A DNA stretch of 64,000 nt from a bacterium BRH_c32 (lineage in GTDB: Bacteria; Bacteroidota; Ignavibacteria; Ignavibacteriales; Melioribacteraceae), in contig LOEU01000021.1 of NCBI GenBank assembly GCA_001516025.1, forward strand, positions 95,550-159,549, given 5' to 3'. Made by a program: the position numbers and the translations under genes. Positions 57,979 through 64,000 of this stretch are shown here, one piece after another. Positions within the stretch are counted from its first letter, which is position 1. Each line of letters begins with the position of its first letter. The notes below the pieces were generated by a model. That model searched no databases. It was not told the origin of the DNA and worked only from the letters and a program-made list of their open reading frames with translations.

Positions 57979-59099
57979 TTTCTTTCATCGAAATATTTAA
58001 CGGTTTCGGAAACCATCCTCTCTAAATCAATCATCTGAATGCATTCTAAATTATATGGACATTTCTTTTTCCAACAGGGGGCACAAAATAATCCTTCGGG
58101 GTATAGCTTAATCCCTCGATCGTATAAATCAATCTCCGTCCAGCAACTCAATCCGAACCATGCTATAACATATTTTTTAAGTGCTATCGCAAGATGCATT
58201 CCGAATGAATCGCCCGTTATAATTAATTGCGGAATGCTTTCGTAACAAGCACCTTTTCTGATTCCGTCATTGTTCGGCGTATTGATTATTCTCCCCGGGA
58301 AATGACTTTCAATCGCTTTGTTTCTTTCAGCATCTTCCGGTCCGCCAAGTAGTACAATTTTAAAACGATTGAAAGAAAGGAATTTATCAATCAATGCCAC
58401 ATGCTGCTCGATAGTCATTTTCTTATTCGGATATAGCTCTGAGCATCCCGTATTGAACCCAATAACTTCATCACTATCTAATATCCCTACTTCTTTTTTA
58501 TAATTAGCAATAAACTGCTTTTCATCATCGGTAAATTCAAAAGTGTATCCTGTTCTTTCATAATCTAGATTGAAAGTCTCTGCAAGATATTCTTGACCTA
58601 ATCTTTGATTGACTTTGAACTTAAGGTGGTCATCCATTCCAAGCAGGTAATTATATTCAGCACCTTTATTCATCGGAATTATTTTACCGTTTTCACTTAA
58701 ACCAAAACCTAGTTTTTCTTTACTATTCATCTTCATTAATATCGCAGATGAACGCTGCGATTTATCCACATTCATCACTAAATCGAATTTTATATTTTCC
58801 AAAATCGAGAGCGATTCAAAATCATATACATAAACTTTATCCAATAACGGATTATTCAATAACAGTCCGAATGCATTTTTAAGAGTAATCCAATATATAG
58901 TTGATTCAGGATATTTCTTTTTTAGTAAAGGGAGTTGAGCAGTGGTCATTAATACATCACCCATCGCATCTAAATTAATTATTAATATTTTCGTTCCCAT
59001 CTCTAAATGATCTTTACATCCATCGACCCAACAATTATGATCCGGATAGCATGGTTTATATCCCGTAAATCTTTTACATGTCTCAAAATTATTTTTCAT
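57975..59099 (-). CDS. Family 9 glycosyltransferase with N- and C-terminal Cys clusters
   Basis: 374 residues. The GT9 (ADP-heptose:LPS heptosyltransferase-like) fold is shown by ILIINLDAMGDVLMTTAQLP and ITGDSFGMHLAIAL. Two Cys clusters are unusual: CKRFTGYKPCYPDHNCWVDG at the start and CAPCWKKKCPYNLEC near the end, which could bind a metal or Fe-S cluster. It probably adds a sugar to LPS core or another glycan at the inner face of the inner membrane. It overlaps ispE and the next transferase gene. Confidence 0.87.
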   Translation of the reverse strand: MKNNFETCKRFTGYKPCYPDHNCWVDGCKDHLEMGTKILIINLDAMGDVLMTTAQLPLLKKKYPESTIYWITLKNAFGLLLNNPLLDKVYVYDFESLSILENIKFDLVMNVDKSQRSSAILMKMNSKEKLGFGLSENGKIIPMNKGAEYNYLLGMDDHLKFKVNQRLGQEYLAETFNLDYERTGYTFEFTDDEKQFIANYKKEVGILDSDEVIGFNTGCSELYPNKKMTIEQHVALIDKFLSFNRFKIVLLGGPEDAERNKAIESHFPGRIINTPNNDGIRKGACYESIPQLIITGDSFGMHLAIALKKYVIAWFGLSCWTEIDLYDRGIKLYPEGLFCAPCWKKKCPYNLECIQMIDLERMVSETVKYFDERK

Positions 59100-60141
59100 G
59101 ATATTTCTCTATAAATGGAATCAATTTTGTTTTTACTTCATTAAAAGTAATATTCTTTAAAGTTGCTTCTTTTGTTAAAACTATTTCATAATCCGAGCAA
59201 TAAGGATACCAAATAGTATCTTCGGTATCGTACTGCACATATAGTCCAAATACAGGGATTTTGTATGCCGAGGCGATATGAACTATCGATGTATCCGGAG
59301 TAATTAATATATCCAATTTAGTAATTATTGCCGAAAATATTTCAAAACTTTCTGAATAATAGAGCGGAATCATTTTATCTGAAATCGATTCAGCTTTTGC
59401 TAAATCCGCCGGTGCAGATAAAATAATCGGTTGAATATTAGAATAGTCCAATGCCATTATCAATCTCTTGAAATTTTCTATTCCCCAAAATCGAGCTTCG
59501 CTTCCTGCAGAGATATTTATTCCTACGATGAATTTATCCTGATACTCAGATATAAAAGATTCCGCCGAATGCAGAGCCTCTTTAGAGATCGAATATTCAA
59601 TATTATATTTTTCCAACGTTCCTTTATAATTAAGTAAATAATTTGTTATCTCTAAAAGCCGATCAATTACATGAAATATTTTTGTATTTAATATCGGTAC
59701 TAGATGAGTGTATAATTTTCTGTTATCTTTATTAAACCCGATCTTAATTGGAGCGTCCAGATAAGCGATTAAAAAACTCACGGTTGTCGATACATCCGTA
59801 TGAGTATCTATTATTACATCGAAATCCATGCTGTTCAAATATTTTATCGTTTCCTTTAATCCCTTTTTCTTATCGAATATTATTACTTCCTCAATAGCAT
59901 GATTGTTCTTAAAAACGAAATTATTCTTTTTATCCGCGAGAAGATAGATCATCGGATTGAAATTATTTTTAAGAGAATTGATCAGGGGTGTAGTTACTAA
60001 AGCATCACCAATTCTATTGAGCCTGATTATCAGTACCTTTTTATTCGATATATCGGGGATACCATTTGAATTATGATTCTTTGAAAAGAATAAGAATATT
60101 TTGAGCAATAATTTGCGCAGGAAGATTTCAATATTTTTCAT
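59089..60141 (-). CDS. Family 9 glycosyltransferase
   Basis: 350 residues. KVLIIRLNRIGDALVTTPLI in the N-terminal half and ILITPDTSIVHIASAYKIPV in the C-terminal half are GT9 motifs (the D-x-S/G-P/I-x-H nucleotide-sugar site). The C-terminal Cys cluster seen in its two neighbours is absent. Likely a heptosyltransferase-like enzyme of lipopolysaccharide core assembly. It overlaps both neighbours by 11-14 bp. Confidence 0.88.
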   Translation of the reverse strand: MKNIEIFLRKLLLKIFLFFSKNHNSNGIPDISNKKVLIIRLNRIGDALVTTPLINSLKNNFNPMIYLLADKKNNFVFKNNHAIEEVIIFDKKKGLKETIKYLNSMDFDVIIDTHTDVSTTVSFLIAYLDAPIKIGFNKDNRKLYTHLVPILNTKIFHVIDRLLEITNYLLNYKGTLEKYNIEYSISKEALHSAESFISEYQDKFIVGINISAGSEARFWGIENFKRLIMALDYSNIQPIILSAPADLAKAESISDKMIPLYYSESFEIFSAIITKLDILITPDTSIVHIASAYKIPVFGLYVQYDTEDTIWYPYCSDYEIVLTKEATLKNITFNEVKTKLIPFIEKYHEK

Positions 60142-61165
60142 TAAGCGTAATTTTATTTTGATTTATTAAATTATTTATTTGATCAAGTATTCGCTCCATG
60201 GGCAGTTCATTAAAGCATTCATGTTTGTATGGACATTCTAACAAATTACAGATAATGCAATGTAATTCAGAATAATTTATTACTAATGAATTATCACTAA
60301 AGGGGGCATGAAATTTTGGATTCGTAGGACCGAAGAATGCAAGTAGGGGAATATTTAATGCAGCAGCTAAATGCATCGGACCGCTATCATTACATAAAAT
60401 GAATTTACAATTTTCCATTATTGCACCCATCTGCATAAAAGTGCAATTAGGAATCTTAACTGCGTTAGGTAAAATCGAAACGATTTTATTTGCATCTTTT
60501 TCATCACCCGGACCCCATAGAATTAATGGAATGAATGAATACTTCTTCTCCAATTCCTTTATTATCTCGGCATATCTTTCATGAGGACATTTCTTTGAGT
60601 TCCAGCCGCCCGTCAGTGATATACCTATGATATCATTTCCGCTATATTTACTTAAAATACTATCTGAGTAGTTTTTATCTTCTTCGCTTATTTGAATCGG
60701 AAAATATTTTTCTTTTATCGGAATCCCTAAATTCTCAATTAATTTTAATTGAAGTTCTGCGTTATGATATTTATCTCGTTCAGCGGGACCAAAAATATTA
60801 TAAGCATATTTTCTCCCTTTATAAGGAAATCCCGCTCTTAGTTTCGCTCCCGAGAAATATGAATACAATGCCGTAGTTGAATTGGAATATAAATCTATAA
60901 CGATATCATAATCGTTTGATCTTATCTTCAAAGCGGTTTTTATTCTCTCCGAAACTGTTTTCCCATTTATAAAAATTTCATTGATAAGGGGAATCGATTT
61001 TAATAGATCAAAAGAAGATTTATCCGCAAGGAAATCAATCTTCGCTTCAGGGAAGAAATCGTGAATCGGTTTAATGGCAAGCGAAGCCAATATAACGTCT
61101 CCTATACCTTTTAATTTAATTATAAGGATTCGTTTAACGGGATATTTAATTTTATTTACTATCAA
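60128..61165 (-). CDS. Family 9 glycosyltransferase
   Basis: 345 residues. RILIIKLKGIGDVILASLAI at the start, SLTGGWNSKKCP in the middle and LCNDSGPMHLAAALNIPLLA near 260 are typical of ADP-heptose:LPS heptosyltransferases. A CIICNLLECPYKHEC cluster lies near the C-terminus, as in many GT9 proteins. It is the first gene of the minus-strand GT9-GT9-GT9-ispE operon. The acceptor and sugar are not known. Confidence 0.9.
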   Translation of the reverse strand: MIVNKIKYPVKRILIIKLKGIGDVILASLAIKPIHDFFPEAKIDFLADKSSFDLLKSIPLINEIFINGKTVSERIKTALKIRSNDYDIVIDLYSNSTTALYSYFSGAKLRAGFPYKGRKYAYNIFGPAERDKYHNAELQLKLIENLGIPIKEKYFPIQISEEDKNYSDSILSKYSGNDIIGISLTGGWNSKKCPHERYAEIIKELEKKYSFIPLILWGPGDEKDANKIVSILPNAVKIPNCTFMQMGAIMENCKFILCNDSGPMHLAAALNIPLLAFFGPTNPKFHAPFSDNSLVINYSELHCIICNLLECPYKHECFNELPMERILDQINNLINQNKITLNEKY

Positions 61166-61230
61166 CTATTTTTCGATTAGTTTTGATTATAAAGATAGCA
61201 AATTTATGAAATAATGGTGGAAGTGTATCT

Positions 61231-62052
61231 ATGAAATTAGAAAATATGAAAGTTATTATTACAGGCGGAGCAATGGGTATCGGATTGGCTACTGCCAAAA
61301 GATTGCTCGCCGAGAATGCCATCGTTACAATTTGGGATATTAATCAGAAGGAACTTGAGAATTGTAAAATATTATTCAAAGCTTATGAGAATAGAATATT
61401 TCTTCATAACTGCGATGTTTCGGATAAAGACAAAATACATGAAATGACTCAGGTAGCATTAACCGAAATGGGTGGAATCGATATACTTATCAATAATGCC
61501 GGTTATGTAGCAGGCGGCAGCTTAATTGATACCGATAACGATAAGTGGGATAAGACGATTAAGATAAATTTGAATGCAATCGTCTATACTACAAAAGAGA
61601 TACTTCCAATTTTATTAAAGCAGGATAGAGGTCATATAGTAAATCTCTCTTCCGCTTCCTCGTATCTTGGAGTGCCTGATTTGGCGGTATATACGGCAAC
61701 TAAATGGGCAGTATGGGGATTTACCGAATCTATCCGATTTGAAATTATTAATTCGGGTAAAAAAAATGTTGGAATCTCTTCTATTCATCCGAGCTATTTA
61801 GCTACCGGTATGTTTGAAGGTGCTAAGCTTGGTTTCTTAGGGAATTTGATTGTCCCACAAGTAAAAGATCATGATGTAATTGCAAAAGCTATTGTCAATG
61901 GTGCTCTTAAAAAAGGGAAATATGCAGTTCGCAGACCTAGATCATTACGTCTATCTATGATATTAAGAGGTATCTTACCCGATAAACTTTTCCAGTATAT
62001 GTTAATTATAATGGGTGTTCATAAAAGTATGTCCAACTGGAAAGGAAGATGA
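61231..62052 (+). CDS. Short-chain dehydrogenase/reductase
   Basis: 273 residues. Cofactor motif TGGAMGIG (11-18), NNAG (88-91) and catalytic S140/S141, Y154 and K158 (YTATK) are intact. D36 after strand 2 (IWDIN) favours NAD(H). A longer C-terminus (RPRSLRLSMILRGILPDKLF) is hydrophobic and basic, as in SDRs near the membrane that act on lipids. The substrate is unknown. Divergent from the glycosyltransferase operon with only 65 bp between. Confidence 0.92.
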   Translation: MKLENMKVIITGGAMGIGLATAKRLLAENAIVTIWDINQKELENCKILFKAYENRIFLHNCDVSDKDKIHEMTQVALTEMGGIDILINNAGYVAGGSLIDTDNDKWDKTIKINLNAIVYTTKEILPILLKQDRGHIVNLSSASSYLGVPDLAVYTATKWAVWGFTESIRFEIINSGKKNVGISSIHPSYLATGMFEGAKLGFLGNLIVPQVKDHDVIAKAIVNGALKKGKYAVRRPRSLRLSMILRGILPDKLFQYMLIIMGVHKSMSNWKGR

Positions 62053-62056
62053 ATAA

Positions 62057-62252
62057 TGAACTATCCCCCGTATTGTGGACAAGAGGAAAAGCAATTATAT
62101 TAATAAAAATAATATAGGAGCTAAAGATGCCAGGTACAAGAAAAACCTTCACTAAAAAATTTAAGATATTAGCAGTAAAACTGATATTGAATACAGTAAA
62201 ATCAGTAGAAAGCGTAGCCACTGACTTTGGAAAAAGCATCCTACTTCTATAA
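62057..62252 (+). pseudogene. IS3-family element remnant (start of orfA)
   Basis: A 41-codon frame from ATG 62127 reads MPGTRKTFTKKFKILAVKLI and then VESVATDFGKS before breaking into LLL and a stop. This is the N-terminal helix-turn-helix part of an IS3-type OrfA. TGAACTATCCCCCG...TTGTGGACA just upstream (from 62057) looks like an IS3 terminal repeat. The rest of orfA and all of orfB are missing. An AGGAG site precedes the ATG. Confidence 0.7.
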
Positions 62253-62277
62253 AAATTATTTAACTCACTGGATATAA

Positions 62278-62306
62278 AAAAAGCTGCCTCTTAGAGGCAG
62301 CTTTTT
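62278..62306. terminator. Bidirectional stem-loop terminator
   Basis: Perfect 13-bp palindrome AAAAAGCTGCCTC / GAGGCAGCTTTTT around a TTA loop. It has a T-run on both strands. On the minus strand it would end the transcript of the gene cut by the IS256 element or of the gene at 63836. Confidence 0.85.
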
Positions 62307-62330
62307 AAAGGTTAGGAGCAGAAAATTATT

Positions 62331-62338
62331 TGCCGTGG
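62331..62338. repeat. Left target-site duplication of the IS256 element
   Basis: TGCCGTGG, repeated exactly at 63754-63761. IS256-family elements make 8-9 bp duplications. Confidence 0.9.
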
Positions 62339-63753
62339 GGGTGTGTAAGTAATTTTGTGTAAATGGTTAAAGAAGACTTAGAAGCAAAGCGAAGTGAGGC
62401 GTAGCCGAACGTAGCTTAGCTTCAGGATTTTTCCTTGCAAAAGGGTAAAATAATTCACAACTTCAATAACCAAGAAAGGACTTATTATTATGGAACTTAC
62501 ACCTGAGATGATTGAGCAGCTTAGAGCTGATCTTAATAAGGCAAGAACCTATAATGACTTGATGGGAGAGAATGGAGCCATCAAGAAAATAATCAAAGCT
62601 TCCCTTGAGGGTATGCTTGATGCAGAACTAACAGAACATCTCGGTTATAACAAATACTCACCTACGGGTAGAAACACAGGCAACAGTCGCAATGGCAAAA
62701 CACCTAAGACTCTTAAGAACGATAATGGAGAAATTGATATAACCGTTCCACGAGATCACAATGGTTCATTTGACCCAATAATCGTAAAGAAGTACGAAAG
62801 AACCCTTGGACCTATCGAGGACAAGATAATATCGATGTATGCGAAAGGGATGAGTGTCCGGGATATCCAATCACACGTACAAGAGTTTTATGGACTTGAT
62901 ATAAGTTCTTCTCTTGTATCACAGATAACCGATAAAATCATAGACTTAGCCAAGGAGTGGCATAATCGACCCTTAAAGAGAATATATCCGATATTGTTTT
63001 TTGATGCAATACATTACAAGGTAACGACTGAGGGAAAGGTTTCAAATAAAGCAGCCTATACGTGTTTATCGCTTAATCTTGAGGGTAAGAAGGACTTATT
63101 AGGACTATGGGTAAGTGAAGCCGAAGGAGCTAATTTTTGGCTCTCTGTTCTAACGGAACTAAAGAATCGAGGAGTTGAAGATATCCTAATTGCTTGTGTC
63201 GATGGGCTTAAGGGTTTTCCGGAGGCAATTAATACAGTATTCCCAAAAACAGAAATCCAGATATGCATAATACACCTTATCAGAAATACTCTAAGGTATA
63301 TTGCCAGTAAAGATCAAAAAGCATTTATGAGGGAACTCAAGGAAGTTTACAAAGCTCCAACCGAAGAGGCTGCCTTACTTGCTCTTGAGAGACTCGAAGA
63401 AACGTGGTCTAAGAAATACTCTCTGGCAATAAGGACTTGGAGAAACAACTGGACTCACGCTTCAACATTTTTTAAGTATCCCGAAGAGATAAGAAAAATG
63501 ATATATACGACAAATGCGGTTGAGGCACTACACCGGCAATTTAGGAAAGTTACAAAAGCCAAGAGCATCTTCCCGAATGATGAAGCACTCAAGAAAATGC
63601 TCTATTTGGCTTACAGAGATTTATCAAAGAAATGGACATCCCAAATCTCAAACTGGGCTTTGGTAATATCACATTTATCAGTTATTTTTGATGAGAGACT
63701 TGAAAATGTTCTTTAACTCAAATATCCATTTACACAAATTATTTTACAGACTC
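62339..63753 (+). mobile_element. Complete IS256-family insertion sequence (1415 bp)
   Basis: Bounded by imperfect inverted repeats of 28 bp (62339-62366 and 63726-63753, 22 of 28 matching, inner part TTTGTGTAAATGG identical) and by an 8-bp direct repeat TGCCGTGG. The single transposase gene is intact. An imperfect hairpin (62381-62423) lies between the left end and the gene. Both ends and the duplication being clean suggests a recent insertion. Removing the element and one repeat copy restores an uninterrupted site. Confidence 0.93.
62490..63716 (+). CDS. IS256-family (mutator type) transposase
   Basis: 408 residues. The DDE residues are D172 in LFFDAIHYK, D238 in ACVDGLKGF and E345 in NAVEALHRQF, all intact. 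The N-terminal part has the LTEHLGYNKYSPTGR and GNSRNGKTPKTL segments typical of the family. It cuts and joins the element's own ends. It is complete and should be active. Confidence 0.97.
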   Translation: MELTPEMIEQLRADLNKARTYNDLMGENGAIKKIIKASLEGMLDAELTEHLGYNKYSPTGRNTGNSRNGKTPKTLKNDNGEIDITVPRDHNGSFDPIIVKKYERTLGPIEDKIISMYAKGMSVRDIQSHVQEFYGLDISSSLVSQITDKIIDLAKEWHNRPLKRIYPILFFDAIHYKVTTEGKVSNKAAYTCLSLNLEGKKDLLGLWVSEAEGANFWLSVLTELKNRGVEDILIACVDGLKGFPEAINTVFPKTEIQICIIHLIRNTLRYIASKDQKAFMRELKEVYKAPTEEAALLALERLEETWSKKYSLAIRTWRNNWTHASTFFKYPEEIRKMIYTTNAVEALHRQFRKVTKAKSIFPNDEALKKMLYLAYRDLSKKWTSQISNWALVISHLSVIFDERLENVL

Positions 63754-63761
63754 TGCCGTGG
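63754..63761. repeat. Right target-site duplication of the IS256 element
   Basis: TGCCGTGG, identical to 62331-62338. Confidence 0.9.
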
Positions 63762-63835
63762 AAAACAACAGCTCCTTCTTTATGCAGTATCATGGCATCG
63801 AGGTAGTGTCATTTATTAATAAATGAATATATTTA

Positions 63836-64000
63836 TTATTTTCCATGCCAAACAAGTGCATATCTACCACTATTAGGAGTTCCCACAATAAATGTTTCAA
63901 TTCCATTTGTCCATACCTTATCTAACACTATATAATCGTCGTATGTTTTTAAGTTATATTCTTTCTGAACCCATGAATTTCCATCATAAAAATAGAATTT
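63836..64000 (-). CDS. C-terminal end of an unrecognised protein
   Basis: The last 54 codons of a minus-strand gene whose start lies beyond the window. It begins (at the window edge) KFYFYDGNSWVQKEYNLKTY and ends in RYALVWHGK and a TAA at 63836-63838. Aromatic and Gly/Asn-rich beta-strand character suggests a repeat or propeller-type extracellular protein, but I do not recognise it. A short open stretch just downstream, interrupted by the IS256 element, ends in the similar VVFHGK. Confidence 0.65.
   Translation of the reverse strand, partial: KFYFYDGNSWVQKEYNLKTYDDYIVLDKVWTNGIETFIVGTPNSGRYALVWHGK

Noticed and set aside
1..64000. CRISPR arrays, tRNA or rRNA genes
   Set aside because: All gaps between genes are short (at most about 240 bp) and none showed regular direct repeats, cloverleaf patterns or rRNA-like sequence on reading; a covariance-model search would be decisive.

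Overview
The window is a densely packed, AT-rich bacterial chromosome segment. It shows many ATGA start/stop overlaps, several TTG starts and few Shine-Dalgarno sites. No rRNA, tRNA or CRISPR array was recognised by reading. Outer-membrane BamA/TamA-like protein, three LPS-type family 9 glycosyltransferases and lipoprotein signals point to a diderm. The gene families ([FeFe] hydrogenases, a microcompartment shell protein, FloA, ClpC, MeaB, DUF3109, M64 peptidase) fit an anaerobic or facultative member of the Bacteroidota/Ignavibacteriota/Chlorobiota group; this placement is inference, not proven.

Layout. 1-4807 (minus): prsW, nadD, meaB, a secreted unknown, an NtrC-type regulator and a HIT protein in one tight operon. 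4888-12224 (plus): DUF177, rpmF and the fatty-acid operon plsX-fabH-fabD-DUF3109-fabG-acpP-fabF-rnc, with an intrinsic terminator between acpP and fabF. 12320-17645 (plus): gcvP, a CoA-binding protein, a BamA/TamA-like protein and rsmE. 17640-24452 (minus): floA, unknown, UvrD-type helicase, cdd, tdk, nucleoside transporter and purine nucleoside phosphorylase, that is nucleoside salvage plus DNA and membrane upkeep. 24651-32144 (plus): clpC, pyrE, an M64 peptidase, a SpoIIE-type phosphatase and a PduS/PduT-like pair (flavoprotein plus Fe-S microcompartment shell protein) with no other microcompartment gene nearby. 32211-38562: a type II restriction-modification pair, convergent with a 1298-residue protein carrying three complete CbbX-type AAA+ domains. 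38704-41978: adhesin-like lipoprotein, purK, purE, cation efflux.

42182-57133 is the most striking region. Two complete trimeric [FeFe]-hydrogenase gene sets (NuoE-like, NuoF-like, HydA) flank a signalling block: a sensory hydrogenase fused to a histidine kinase (HydS type), a receiver, a receiver-PAS-kinase and another receiver. A strong terminator closes the operon and is followed by two paralogous membrane histidine kinases. The first set has the extra Fe-S domains expected of an electron-bifurcating enzyme. The second has a pared-down NuoF and a TSCSP active-site motif. The simplest model is a hydrogen-responsive locus that balances two NADH-linked hydrogenases using its own H2 sensor.

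57130-62052: ispE and three family 9 glycosyltransferases (minus), then a divergent SDR. 62057-63753: an IS3-type remnant and a complete IS256-family element with inverted repeats and an 8-bp target duplication. The window ends in the C-terminus of an unrecognised minus-strand gene.
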